Shown here: piece by piece, positions 27,990 to 43,169 of the stretch
Position numbering within the stretch: the first letter of the stretch is position 1
Layout: every line of letters begins with the position of its first letter
Assembly (NCBI GenBank): GCA_943737045.1
Contig: CALSFV010000006.1
Location: 1,302,001-1,366,000 of the forward strand
DNA: 64,000 bases
Reading direction: 5' to 3'
DNA from: Parapristionchus giblindavisi
Lineage: Eukaryota > Nematoda > Chromadorea > Rhabditida > Diplogasteridae
The notes under the pieces: generated by a model
The model's input: only the letters and a program-made list of their open reading frames with translations
Database searches by the model: none
What the model was told of the DNA's origin: nothing
Translations under genes and position numbers: made by a program

Positions 27990-30900
27990 ATTCACTGTAT
28001 TACCTTGTGGAGTTTACATCGCTGTAGACCAATCAATATGAGGAGCGAAGGCCTCATACTTCTCGAAAGACTCGGTCTGAAACAATAGATATATAATTAA
28101 ATCCATTATTTTCGTCTTCATCACAAATACAGTATCATAATACGATACAGTACTGAGAGAAGATCAAAGATTAAAATCACAACAACACATAAACATCTTT
28201 ATTCGGTATCGGTCAATCAATAATTCAATGTATTACCTTGTGGAGTTTACATCGCTGTAGGCCAATCAATATGAGGAGCGAAGGCCTCATACTTCTCGAA
28301 AGACTCGGTCTGAAACAATAGATATATAATTAAATCCATTATTTTCGTCTTCATCACAAATACAGTATCATAATACGATACAGTACTGAGAGAAGATCAA
28401 AGATTAAAATCACAACAGCACGTAAACATCTTTATTCGATATCGGTCAATCAATAATTCACTGCATTACCTTGTGGAGTTTACATCGCTGAAGATCAATA
28501 AATATGATGCGTGAAGGCCTCATACTTCTCGAAAGACTCGGTCTGAAACTATAGATATATAATTAAATCCATTATATTCGTCTTCATCACAAATAGAGTA
28601 TCATTATACGATATAGTACTGAGAGAAGATCAAAGATCACAACAACACATAAACATCTTTATTCGATATCGATCAATCAATAATTCACTGTATTACCTTG
28701 TGGAGTTTACATCGCTGTAGATCAATAAATATGATGCGTGAAGGCCTCATACTTCTCGAAAGACTCGGTCTGAAACAATCGATATATAATTAAATCCGTT
28801 ATTTTCGTCCTCATCACAAATACAGTATCATAATACGATACAGTACTGAGAGAATATCAAAGATTAAAATCACAACAACACATAAACATCTTTATTCGGT
28901 ATCGGTCAATCAATAATTCACTGTATTACCTTGTGGAGTTTACATCGCTGTAGACCAATCAATATGAGGAGCGAAGGCCTCATACTTCTCGAAAGACTCG
29001 GTCTGAAACAATAGATATATAATTAAATCCATTATATTCGTCTTCATCACAAATAGATTATCATTATACGATACAGTACTGAGAGAAGATCAAAGATTAA
29101 AATCACAACAACACATAAACATCTTTATTCGGTATCGGTCAATCAATAATTCACTGTATTACCTTGTGGAGTTTACATCGCTGTAGATCAATAAATATGA
29201 TGCGTGAAGGCCTCATACTTCTCGAAAGACTCGGTCTGAAACAATCGATATATAATTAAATCCGTTATTTTCGTCCTCATCACAAATACAGTATCATAAT
29301 ACGATACAGTACTGAGAGAAGATCAAAGATTAAAATCACAACAACACATAAACATCTTTATTCGGTATCGGTCAATCAATAATTCACTGTATTACCTTGT
29401 GGAGTTTACATCGCTGTAGACCAATCAATATGAGGAGCGAAGGCCTCATACTTCTCGAAAGACTCGGTCTGAAACAATAGATATATAATTAAATCCATTA
29501 TTTTCGTCTTCATCACAAATACAGTATCATAATACGATACAGTACTGAGACAAGATTTAAGATTAAAATCACAACAACACGTAAACATCTTTATTCGATA
29601 TCGGTCAATCAATCATTCACTGCATTACCTTGTGGAGTTTATATCGCTGTAGACCAATCAATATGAGGAGTGAAGGCCTCATGCTTCTCGAAAGACTCGG
29701 TCTGAAACAATAGATATATAATTAAATCCATTATATTCGTCTTCATCACAAATAGAGTATCATTATACGATACAGTACTGAGAGAAGATCAAAGATCACA
29801 ACAACACATAAACATCTTTATTCGGTATCGATCAATCAATAATTCACTGTATTACATTGTGGAGTTTACATCGCTGTAGACCAATCAATATGAGGAGCGA
29901 AGGCCTCATACTTCTCGAAAGACTCGGTCTGAAACAATAGATATATAATTAAATCCATTATTTTCGTCTTCATCACAAATACAGTATCATAATACGATAC
30001 AGTACTGAGAGAAGATCAAAGATTAAAATCACAACAACACATAAACATCTTTATTCGGTATCGGTCAATCAATAATTCAATGTATTACCTTGTGGAGTTT
30101 ACATCGCTGTAGGCCAATCAATATGAGGAGCGAAGGCCTCATACTTCTCGAAAGACTCGGTCTGAAACAATAGATATATAATTAAATCCATTATTTTCGT
30201 CTTCATCACAAATACAGTATCATAATACGATACAGTACTGAGAGAAGATCAAAGATTAAAATCACAACAGCACGTAAACATCTTTATTCGATATCGGTCA
30301 ATCAATAATTCACTGCATTACCTTGTGGAGTTTACATCGCTGAAGATCAATAAATATGATGCGTGAAGGCCTCATACTTCTCGAAAGACTCGGTCTGAAA
30401 CTATAGATATATAATTAAATCCATTATATTCGTCTTCATCACAAATAGAGTATCATTATACGATATAGTACTGAGAGAAGATCAAAGATCACAACAACAC
30501 ATAAACATCTTTATTCGATATCGATCAATCAATAATTCACTGTATTACCTTGTGGAGTTTACATCGCTGTAGATCAATAAATATGATGCGTGAAGGCCTC
30601 ATACTTCTCGAAAGACTCGGTCTGAAACAATCGATATATAATTAAATCCGTTATTTTCGTCCTCATCACAAATACAGTATCATAATACGATACAGTACTG
30701 AGAGAATATCAAAGATTAAAATCACAACAACACATAAACATCTTTATTCGGTATCGGTCAATCAATAATTCACTGTATTACCTTGTGGAGTTTACATCGC
30801 TGTAGACCAATCAATATGAGGAGCGAAGGCCTCATACTTCTCGAAAGACTCGGTCTGAAACAATAGATATATAATTAAATCCATTATATTCGTCTTCATC

Positions 30901-31022
30901 ACAAATAGATTATCATTATACGATACAGTACTGAGAGAAGATCAAAGATTAAAATCACAACAACACATAAACATCTTTATTCGGTATCGGTCAATCAATA
31001 ATTCACTGTATTACCTTGTGGA
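27990..31022 (+). repeat. Two ~1.2 kb segments repeated at 1,852 bp (8 monomers)
   Basis: About 27,990-29,170 matches 29,842-31,022. Shared private markers are 'gagagaatatc' (28,848 and 30,700), 'aaatagattatc' (29,051 and 30,903) and 'ttcaatgtatt' (28,227 and 30,079). The 0.67 kb between the two segments is ordinary B' sequence. Confidence 0.82.
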
Positions 31023-34000
31023 GTTTACATCGCTGTAGGCCAATCAATATGAGGAGCGAAGGCCTCATACTTCTCGAAAGACTCGGTCTGAAACAATAGA
31101 TATATAATTAAATCCATTATTTTCGTCTTCATCACAAATACAGTATCATAATACGATACAGTACTGAGAGAAGATCAAAGATTAAAATCACAAGAGCACG
31201 TAAACATCATTATTCGATATCGGTCAATCAATAATTCACTGCATTACCTTGTGGAGTTTACATCGCTGAAGATCAATAAATATGATGCGTGAAGGCCTCA
31301 TACTTCTCGAAAGACTCGGTCTGAAACTATAGATATATAATTAAATCCATTATATTCGTCTTCATCACAAATAGAGTATCATTATACGATACAGTACTGA
31401 GAGAAGATCAAAGATCACAACAACACATAAACATCTTTATTCGGTATCAGTCAATCAATAATTCACTGTATTACCTTGTGGAGTTTACATCGCTGTAGAC
31501 CAATCAATATGAGGAGTGAAGGCCTCATACTTCTCGAAAGACTCGGTCTGAAACAATAGATATATAATTAAATCCATTATTTTCGTCTTCATCACAAATA
31601 CAGTATCATAATACGATACAGTACTGAGACAAGATTTAAGATTAAAATCACAACAACACGTAAACATCTTTATTCGATATCGGTCAATCAATAATTCACT
31701 GCATTACCTTGTGGAGTTTACATCGCTGTAGACCAATCAATATGAGGAGTGAAGGCCTCATGCTTCTCGAAAGACTCGGTCTGAAACAATAGATATATAA
31801 TTAAATCCATTATATTCGTCTTCATCACAAATAGAGTATCATTATACGATACAGTACTGAGAGAAGATCAAAGATCACAACAACACATAAACATCTTTAT
31901 TCGATATCGATCAATCAATAATTCACTGTATTACCTTGTGGAGTTTACATCGCTGTAGATCAATAAATATGATGCGTGAAGGCCTCATACTTCTCGAAAG
32001 ACTCGGTCTGAATCAATAGATATATAATTAAATCCGTTATTTTCGTCTTCATCACAAATAGAGTATCATAATACGATACAGTACTGAGAGAAGATCAAAG
32101 ATTAAAATCACAACAACACGTAAACATCTTTATTCGATATCGGTCAATCAATAATTCACTGTATTACATTGTGGAGTTTACATCGCTGTGGACCAATCAA
32201 TATGAGGAGTGAAGGCCTCATGCTTCTCGAAAGACTCGGTCTGAAACAATTGATATATAATTAAATCCATTATGTTCGTCTTCATCACAAATACAGTATC
32301 ATAATACGATACAGTACTGAGAGAAGATTTAAGATTAAAATCACAACAACACAAAAACATCTTTATTCGGTATCGGTCAATCAATAATTCACTGTATTAC
32401 ATTGTGGAGTTTACATCGCTGTAGACCAATCAATATTAGGAGCGAAGGCCTCATACTTCTCGAAAGACTCGGTCTGAAACAATAGATATATAACTAAATC
32501 CATTATTTTCGTCTTCATCACAAATACAGTATCATAATACGATACAGTACTGAGAGAAGATCAAAGATTAAAATCACAACAGCACGTAAACATCTTTATT
32601 CGATATCGGTCAATCAATAATTCACTGCATTACCTTGTGGAGTTTACATCGCTGTAGATCAATAAATATGATGCGTGAAGGCCTCATACTTCTCGAAAGA
32701 CTCGGTCTGAAACTATAGATATATAATTAAATCCATAATATTCGTCTTCATCACAAATAGAGTATCATTATACGATACAGTACTGAGAGAAGATCAAAGA
32801 TCACAACAACACATAAACATCTTTATTCGATATCGATCAATCAATAATTCACTGTATTACCTTGTGGAGTTTACATCGCTGTAGATCAATAAATATGATG
32901 CGTGAAGGCCTCATACTTCTCGAAAGACTCGGTCTGAAACAATAGATATATAATTAAATCCGTTATTTTCGTCTTCATCACAAATAGAGTATCATAATAC
33001 GATACAGTACTGAGAGAAGATCAAAGATTAAAATCACAACAACCTGTAAACATCTTTATTCGATATCGGTCAATCAATAATTCACTGCATTACCTTGTGG
33101 AGTTTACATCGCTGTAGACCAATCAATATGAGGAGTGAAGGCCTCATGCTTCTCGAAAGACTCGGTCTGAAACAATTGATATATAATTAAATCCATTATA
33201 TTCGTCTTCATCACAAATAGAGTATCATTATACGATACAGTACTGAGAGAAGATCAAAGATCACAACAACACATAAACATCTTTATTCGGTATCAGTCAA
33301 TCAATAATTCACTGTATTACCTTGTGGAGTTTACATCGCTGTAGACCAATCAATATGAGGAGCGAAGGCCTCATACTTCTCGAAAGACTCGGTCTGAAAC
33401 AATAGATATATAACTAAATCCATTATTTTCGTCTTCATCACAAATACAGTATCATAATACGATACAGTACTGAGACAAGATTTAAGATTAAAATCACAAC
33501 AACACGTAAACATCTTTATTCGATATCGGTCAATCAATAATTCACTGCATTACATTGTGGAGTTTACATCGCTGTAGACCAATCAATATTAGGAGCGAAG
33601 CCTCATACTTCTCGAAAGACTCGGTCTGAAACAATAGATATATAATTAAATCCATTATTTTCGTCTTCATCACAAATACAGTATCATAATACGATACAGT
33701 ACTGAGAGAAGATCAAAGATTAAAATCACAACAACACGTAAACATCTTTATTCGATATCGGTCAATCAATAATTCACTGTATTACATTGTGGAGTTTACA
33801 TCGCTGTGGACCAATCAATATGAGGAGTGAAGGCCTCATGCTTCTCGAAAGACTCGGTCTGAAACAATTGATATATAATTAAATCCATTATGTTCGTCTT
33901 CATCACAAATACAGTATCATAATACGATACAGTACTGAGAGAAGATCAAAGATTAAAATCACAACAGCACGTAAACATCTTTATTCGATATCGGTCAATC

Positions 34001-35077
34001 AATAATTCACTGCATTACCTTGTGGAGTTTACATCGCTGTAGATCAATAAATATGATGCGTGAAGGCCTCATACTTCTCGAAAGACTCGGTCTGAAACTA
34101 TAGATATATAATTAAATCCATAATATTCGTCTTCATCACAAATAGAGTATCATTATACGATACAGTACTGAGAGAAGATCAAAGATCACAACAACACATA
34201 AACATCTTTATTCGATATCGATCAATCAATAATTCACTGTATTACCTTGTGGAGTTTACATCGCTGTAGATCAATGAATATGATGCGTGAAGGCCTCATA
34301 CTTCTCGAAAGACTCGGTCTGAAACAATAGATATATAATTAAATCCGTTATTTTCGTCTTCATCACAAATAGAGTATCATAATACGATACAGTACTGAGA
34401 GAAGATCAAAGATTAAAATCACAACAACACGTAAACATCTTTATTCGATATCGGTCAATCAATAATTCACTGCATTACCTTGTGGAGTTTACATCGCTGT
34501 AGACCAATCAATATGAGGAGTGAAGGCCTCATGCTTCTCGAAAGACTCGGTCTGAAACAATTGATATATAATTAAATCCATTATGTTCGTCTTCATCACA
34601 AATACAGTATCATAATACGATACAGTACTGAGAGAAGATTTAAGATTAAAATCACAACAACACAAAAACATCTTTATTCGGTATCGGTCAATCAAAAATT
34701 CACTGTATTACCTTGTGGAGTTTACATCGCTGTAGACCAATCAATATGAGGAGTGAAGGCCTCATGCTTCTCGAAAGACTCGGTCTGAAACAATAGATAT
34801 ATAATTAAATCCATTATATTCGTCTTCATCACAAATAGAGTATCATTATACGATACAGTACTGAGAGAAGATCAAAGATTAAAATCACAACAACACGTAA
34901 ACATCTTTATTCGATATCGGTCAATCAATAATTCACTGTATTACATTGTGGAGTTTACATCGCTGTGGACCAATCAATATGAGGAGTGAAGGCCTCATGC
35001 TTCTCGAAAGACTCGGTCTGAAACAATTGACATATAATTAAATCCATTATGTTCGTCTTCATCACAAATACAGTATC

Positions 35078-35309
35078 ATAATACGATACAGTACTGAGAG
35101 AAGATTTAAGATAAAATCACAACAACATAAAAACATCTTTATTCGGTATCGGTCAATCAATAATTCACTGTATTACATTGTGGAGTTTACATCGCTGTAG
35201 ACCAATCAATATTAGGAGCGAAGGCCTCATACTTCTCGAAAGACTCGGTCTGAAACAATAGATATATAATTAAATCCATTATTTTCGTCTTCATCACAAA
35301 TACAGTATC
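35078..35309 (+). repeat. Example of the 232 bp block C monomer
   Basis: One T is missing ('tttaagataaaatc' instead of 'tttaagattaaaatc'), and it is linked to 'caattgacatataatt' in the second half of the preceding unit. The same haplotype appears about a dozen times between 35.1 and 60.9 kb (for example near 40,885, 42,741, 43,905, 45,535, 46,931, 50,651, 52,501, 55,743, 56,902, 59,684 and 60,836), so it spread by amplification after the base was lost. Confidence 0.88.
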
Positions 35310-35846
35310 ATAATACGATACAGTACTGAGAGAAGATCAAAGATTAAAATCACAACAGCACGTAAACATCTTTATTCGATATCGGTCAATCAATAATTCA
35401 CTGCATTACCTTGTGGAGTTTACATCGCTGTAGACCAATCAATATGAGGAGTGAAGGCCTCATGCTTCTCGAAAGACTCGGTCTGAAACAATAGATATAT
35501 AATTAAATCCATTATATTCGTCTTCATCACAAATAGAGTATCATTATACGATACAGTACTGAGAGAAGATCAAAGATCACAACAACACATAAACATCTTT
35601 ATTCGATATCGATCAATCAATAATTCACTGTATTACCTTGTGGAGTTTACATCGCTGTAGATAAATAAATATGATGCGTGAAGGCCTCATACTTCTCGAA
35701 AGACTCGGTCTGAATCAATAGATATATAATTAAATCCGTTATTTTCGTCTTCATCACAAATAGAGTATCATAATACGATACAGTACTGAGAGAAGATCAA
35801 AGATTAAAATCACAACAACACGTAAACATCTTTATTCGATATCGGT

Positions 35847-38800
35847 CAATCAATAATTCACTGTATTACATTGTGGAGTTTACATCGCTGTGGACCAATC
35901 AATATGAGGAGTGAAGGCCTCATGCTTCTCGAAAGACTCGGTCTGAAACAATTGATATATAATTAAATCCATTATGTTCGTCTTCATCACAAATACAGTA
36001 TCATAATACGATACAGTACTGAGAGAAGATTTAAGATTAAAATCACAACAACACAAAAACATCTTTATTCGGTATCGGTCAATCAATAATTCACTGTATT
36101 ACATTGTGGAGTTTACATCGCTGTAGACCAATCAATATTAGGAGCGAAGGCCTCATACTTCTCGAAAGACTCGGTCTGAAACAATAGATATATAACTAAA
36201 TCCATTATTTTCGTCTTCATCACAAATACAGTATCATAATACGATACAGTACTGAGAGAAGATCAAAGATTAAAATCACAACAGCACGTAAACATCTTTA
36301 TTCGATATCGGTCAATCAATAATTCACTGCATTACCTTGTGGAGTTTACATCGCTGTAGATCAATAAATATGATGCGTGAAGGCCTCATACTTCTCGAAA
36401 GACTCGGTCTGAAACTATAGATATATAATTAAATCCATAATATTCGTCTTCATCACAAATAGAGTATCATTATACGATACAGTACTGAGAGAAGATCAAA
36501 GATCACAACAACACATAAACATCTTTATTCGATATCGATCAATCAATAATTCACTGTATTACCTTGTGGAGTTTACATCGCTGTAGATCAATAAATATGA
36601 TGCGTGAAGGCCTCATACTTCTCGAAAGACTCGGTCTGAAACAATAGATATATAATTAAATCCGTTATTTTCGTCTTCATCACAAATAGAGTATCATAAT
36701 ACGATACAGTACTGAGAGAAGATCAAAGATTAAAATCACAACAACCTGTAAACATCTTTATTCGATATCGGTCAATCAATAATTCACTGCATTACCTTGT
36801 GGAGTTTACATCGCTGTAGACCAATCAATATGAGGAGTGAAGGCCTCATGCTTCTCGAAAGACTCGGTCTGAAACAATTGATATATAATTAAATCCATTA
36901 TATTCGTCTTCATCACAAATAGAGTATCATTATACGATACAGTACTGAGAGAACATCAAAGATCACAACAACACATAAACATCTTTATTCGGTATCAGTC
37001 AATCAATAATTCACTGTATTACCTTGTGGAGTTTACATCGCTGTAGACCAATCAATATGAGGAGCGAAGGCCTCATACTTCTCGAAAGACTCGGTCTGAA
37101 ACAATAGATATATAACTAAATCCATTATTTTCGTCTTCATCACAAATACAGTATCATAATACGATACAGTACTGAGACAAGATTTAAGATTAAAATCACA
37201 ACAACACGTAAACATCTTTATTCGATATCGGTCAATCAATAATTCACTGCATTACCTTGTGGAGTTTACATCGCTGTAGACCAATCAATATGAGGAGTGA
37301 AGGCCTCATGCTTCTCGAAAGACTCGGTCTGAAACAATAGATATATAATTAAATCCATTATATTCGTCTTCATCACAAATAAGTATCATTATACGATAGA
37401 GTACTGAGAGAAGATCAAAGATCACAACAACACATAAACATCTTTATTCGGTATCGGTCAATCAATAATTCACTGTATTACATTGTGGAGTTTACATCGC
37501 TGTGGACCAATCAATATGAGGAGTGAAGGCCTCATGCTTCTCGAAAGACTCGGTCTGAAACAATTGATATATAATTAAATCCATTATGTTCGTCTTCATC
37601 ACAAATACAGTATCATAATACGATACAGTACTGAGAGAAGATTTAAGATTAAAATCACAACAACACAAAAACATCTTTATTCGGTATCGGTCAATCAATA
37701 ATTCACTGTATTACATTGTGGAGTTTACATCGCTGTAGACCAATCAATATTAGGAGCGAAGGCCTCATACTTCTCGAAAGACTCGGTCTGAAACAATAGA
37801 TATATAACTAAATCCATTATTTTCGTCTTCATCACAAATACAGTATCATAATACGATACAGTACTGAGAGAAGATCAAAGATTAAAATCACAACAGCACG
37901 TAAACATCTTTATTCGATATCGGTCAATCAATAATTCACTGCATTACCTTGTGGAGTTTACATCGCTGTAGATCAATAAATATGATGCGTGAAGGCCTCA
38001 TACTTCTCGAAAGACTCGGTCTGAAACTATAGATATATAATTAAATCCATAATATTCGTCTTCATCACAAATAGAGTATCATTATACGATACAGTACTGA
38101 GAGAAGATCAAAGATCACAACAACACATAAACATCTTTATTCGATATCGATCAATCAATAATTCACTGTATTACCTTGTGGAGTTTACATCGCTGTAGAT
38201 CAATAAATATGATGCGTGAAGGCCTCATACTTCTCGAAAGACTCGGTCTGAAACAATAGATATATAATTAAATCCGTTATTTTCGTCTTCATCACAAATA
38301 GAGTATCATAATACGATACAGTACTGAGAGAAGATCAAAGATTAAAATCACAACAACCTGTAAACATCTTTATTCGATATCGGTCAATCAATAATTCACT
38401 GCATTACCTTGTGGAGTTTACATCGCTGTAGACCAATCAATATGAGGAGTGAAGGCCTCATGCTTCTCGAAAGACTCGGTCTGAAACAATTGATATATAA
38501 TTAAATCCATTATATTCGTCTTCATCACAAATAGAGTATCATTATACGATACAGTACTGAGAGAAGATCAAAGATCACAACAACACATAAACATCTTTAT
38601 TCGGTATCAGTCAATCAATAATTCACTGTATTACCTTGTGGAGTTTACATCGCTGTAGACCAATCAATATGAGGAGCGAAGGCCTCATACTTCTCGAAAG
38701 ACTCGGTCTGAAACAATAGATATATAACTAAATCCATTATTTTCGTCTTCATCACAAATACAGTATCATAATACGATACAGTACTGAGACAAGATTTAAG

Positions 38801-39070
38801 ATTAAAATCACAACAACACGTAAACATCTTTATTCGATATCGGTCAATCAATAATTCACTGCATTACCTTGTGGAGTTTACATCGCTGTAGACCAATCAA
38901 TATGAGGAGTGAAGGCCTCATGCTTCTCGAAAGACTCGGTCTGAAACAATAGATATATAATTAAATCCATTATATTCGTCTTCATCACAAATAAGTATCA
39001 TTATACGATACAGTACTGAGAGAAGATCAAAGATCACAACAACACATAAACATCTTTATTCGGTATCGGT
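35847..39070 (+). repeat. Tandem pair of a 1,612 bp unit in block C
   Basis: Shared markers at 1,612 bp are 'aacctgtaaac' (36,743 and 38,355) and the one-base loss 'aaataagtatc' (37,378 and 38,990). A private 'cgatagagtac' near 37,395 in the first copy is 'cgatacagtac' in the second. 'aacctg' also occurs at 33,041, 3,702 bp upstream of the first, so the marker pre-dates this tandem duplication. Confidence 0.87.
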
Positions 39071-42000
39071 CAATCAATAATTCACTGTATTACATTGTGG
39101 AGTTTACATCGCTGTAGACCAATCAATATTAGGAGCGAAGGCCTCATACTTCTCGAAAGACTCGGTCTGAAACAATAGATATATAATTAAATCCATTATT
39201 TTCGTCTTCATCACAAATACAGTATCATAATACGATACAGTACTGAGAGAAGATCAAAGATTAAAATCACAACAACACGTAAACATCTTTATTCGATATC
39301 GGTCAATCAATAATTCACTGTATTACATTGTGGAGTTTACATCGCTGTGGACCAATCAATATGAGGAGTGAAGGCCTCATGCTTCTCGAAAGACTCGGTC
39401 TGAAACAATTGATATATAATTAAATCCATTATGTTCGTCTTCATCACAAATACAGTATCATAATACGATACAGTACTGAGAGAAGATTTAAGATTAAAAT
39501 CACAACAACACAAAAACATCTTTATTCGGTATCGGTCAATCAATAATTCTCTGTATTACATTGTGGAGTTTACATCGCTGTAGACCAATCAATATTAGGA
39601 GCGAAGGCCTCATACTTCTCGAAAGACTCGGTCTGAAACAATAGATATATAACTAAATCCATTATTTTCGTCTTCATCACAAATAGAGTATCATTATACG
39701 ATACAGTACTGAGAGAAGATCAAAGATTAAAATCACAACAGCACGTAAACATCTTTATTCGATATCGGTCAATCAATAATTCACTGCATTACCTTGTGGA
39801 GTTTACATCGCTGTAGATCAATAAATATGATGCGTGAAGGCCTCATACTTCTCGAAAGACTCGGTCTGAAACTATAGATATATAATTAAATCCATAATAT
39901 TCGTCTTCATCACAAATAGAGTATCATTATACGATACAGTACTGAGAGAAGATCAAAGATCACAACAACACATAAACATCTTTATTCGATATCGATCAAT
40001 CAATAATTCACTGTATTACCTTGTGGAGTTTACATCGCTGTAGATCAATAAATATGATGCGTGAAGGCCTCATACTTCTCGAAAGACTCGGTCTGAAACA
40101 ATAGATATATAATTAAATCCGTTATTTTCGTCTTCATCACAAATAGAGTATCATAATACGATACAGTACTGAGAGAAGATCAAAGATTAAAATCACAACA
40201 ACACGTAAACATCTTTATTCGATATCGGTCAATCAATAATTCACTGCATTACCTTGTGGAGTTTACATCGCTGTAGACCAATCAATATGAGGAGTGAAGG
40301 CCTCATGCTTCTCGAAAGACTCGGTTTGAAACAATTGATATATATTTAAATCCATTATGTTCGTCTTCATCACAAATACAGTTTCATAATACGATACAGT
40401 ACTGAGAGAAGATTTAAGATTAAAATCACAACAACACAAAAACATCTTTATTCGGTATCGGTCAATCAAAAATTCACTGTATTACCTTGTGGAGTTTACA
40501 TCGCTGTAGACCAATCAATATGAGGAGTGAAGGCCTCATGCTTCTCGAAAGACTCGGTCTGAAACAATAGATATATAATTAAATCCATTATATTCGTCTT
40601 CATCACAAATAGAGTATCATTATACGATACAGTACTGAGAGAAGATCAAAGATTAAAATCACAACAACACGTAAACATCTTTATTCGATATCGGTCAATC
40701 AATAATTCACTGTATTACATTGTGGAGTTTACATCGCTGTGGACCAATCAATATGAGGAGTGAAGGCCTCATGCTTCTCGAAAGACTCGGTCTGAAACAA
40801 TTGACATATAATTAAATCCATTATGTTCGTCTTCATCACAAATACAGTATCATAATACGATACAGTACTGAGAGAAGATTTAAGATAAAATCACAACAAC
40901 ACAAAAACATCTTTATTCGGTATCGGTCAATCAATAATTCACTGTATTACATTGTGGAGTTTACATCGCTGTAGACCAATCAATATTAGGAGCGAAGGCC
41001 TCATACTTCTCGAAAGACTCGGTCTGAAACAATAGATATATAATTAAATCCATTATTTTCGTCTTCATCACAAATACAGTATCATAATACGATACATGAC
41101 TGAGAGAAGATCAAAGATTAAAATCACAACAGCACGTAAACATCTTTATTCGATATCGGTCAATCAATAATTCACTGTATTACCTTGTGGAGTTTACATC
41201 GCTGTAGATCAATAAATATGATGCGTGAAGGCCTCATACTTCTCGAAAGACTCGGTCTGAAACAATAGATATATAATTAAATCCGTTATTTTCGTCTTCA
41301 TCACAAATAGAGTATCATAATACGATACAGTACTGAGAGAAGATCAAAGATTAAAATCACAACAACACGTAAACATCTTTATTCGATATCGGTCAATCAA
41401 TAATTCACTGCATTACCTTGTGGAGTTTACATCGCTGTAGACCAATCAATATGAGGAGTGAAGGCCTCATGCTTCTCGAAAGACTCGGTCTGAAACAATA
41501 GATATATAATTAAATCCATTATATTCGTCTTCATCACAAATAGAGTATCATTATACGATACAGTACTGAGAGAAGATCAAAGATTAAAATCACAACAACA
41601 CGTAAACATCTTTATTCGATATCGGTCAATCAATAATTCACTGTATTACATTGTGGAGTTTACATCGCTGTGGACCAATCAATATGAGGAGTGAAGGCCT
41701 CATGCTTCTCGAAAGACTCGGTCTGAAACAATAGATATATAACTAAATCCATTATTTTCGTCTTCATCACAAATACAGTATCATAATACGATACAGTACT
41801 GAGACAAGATTTAAGATTAAAATCACAACAACACGTAAACATCTTTATTCGATATCGGTCAATCAATAATTCACTGCATTACCTTGTGGAGTTTACATCG
41901 CTGTAGACCAATCAATATGAGGAGTGAAGGCCTCATGCTTCTCGAAAGACTCGGTCTGAAACAATAGATATATAATTAAATCCATTATATTCGTCTTCAT

Positions 42001-43169
42001 CACAAATAAGTATCATTATACGATACAGTACTGAGAGAAGATCAAAGATCACAACAACACATAAACATCTTTATTCGGTATCGGTCAATCAATAATTCAC
42101 TGTATTACATTGTGGAGTTTACATCGCTGTAGACCAATCAATATTAGGAGCGAAGGCCTCATACTTCTCGAAAGACTCGGTCTGAAACAATAGATATATA
42201 ATTAAATCCATTATTTTCGTCTTCATCACAAATACAGTATCATAATACGATACAGTACTGAGAGAAGATCAAAGATTAAAATCACAACAACACGTAAACA
42301 TCTTTATTCGATATCGGTCAATCAATAATTCACTGTATTACATTGTGGAGTTTACATCGCTGTGGACCAATCAATATGAGGAGTGAAGGCCTCATGCTTC
42401 TCGAAAGACTCGGTCTGAAACAATAGATATATAATTAAATCCATTATATTCGTCTTCATCACAAATAGAGTATCATTATACGATACAGTACTGAGAGAAG
42501 ATCAAAGATTAAAATCACAACAACACGTAAACATCTTTATTCGATATCGGTCAATCAATAATTCACTGTATTACATTGTGGAGTTTACATCGCTGTGGAC
42601 CAATCAATATGAGGAGTGAAGGCCTCATGCTTCTCGAAAGACTCGGTCTGAAACAATTGACATATAATTAAATCCATTATGTTCGTCTTCATCACAAATA
42701 CAGTATCATAATACGATACAGTACTGAGAGAAGATTTAAGATAAAATCACAACAACACAAAAACATCTTTATTCGGTATCGGTCAATCAATAATTCACTG
42801 TATTACATTGTGGAGTTTACATCGCTGTAGACCAATCAATATTAGGAGCGAAGGCCTCATACTTCTCGAAAGACTCGGTCTGAAACAATAGATATATAAT
42901 TAAATCCATTATTTTCGTCTTCATCACAAATACAGTATCATAATACGATACATGACTGAGAGAAGATCAAAGATTAAAATCACAACAGCACGTAAACATC
43001 TTTATTCGATATCGGTCAATCAATAATTCACTGTATTACCTTGTGGAGTTTACATCGCTGTAGATCAATAAATATGATGCGTGAAGGCCTCATACTTCTC
43101 GAAAGACTCGGTCTGAAACAATAGATATATAATTAAATCCGTTATTTTCGTCTTCATCACAAATAGAGT

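Larger units (their letters stand above)
18561..31700. repeat. Satellite block B' organised mainly on a 693 bp trimer
   Basis: The commonest multimer spacing is 693 bp or a multiple of it (1,386 and 2,079 also occur). Monomers starting at 20,054 (233 bp), 20,287 (227 bp) and 20,514 (233 bp) make one trimer, and those from 20,747, 20,980 and 21,207 make the next. The variant 'ttcaatgtatt' at 19,451, 23,836, 24,529, 26,148, 27,534, 28,227 and 30,079 shows 693, 1,386 and 1,852 bp spacings. It is absent from block C and returns after 62.5 kb. 'ctatagatat' replaces the 'ctattgatat' of block B. No gene is seen. Confidence 0.9.
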
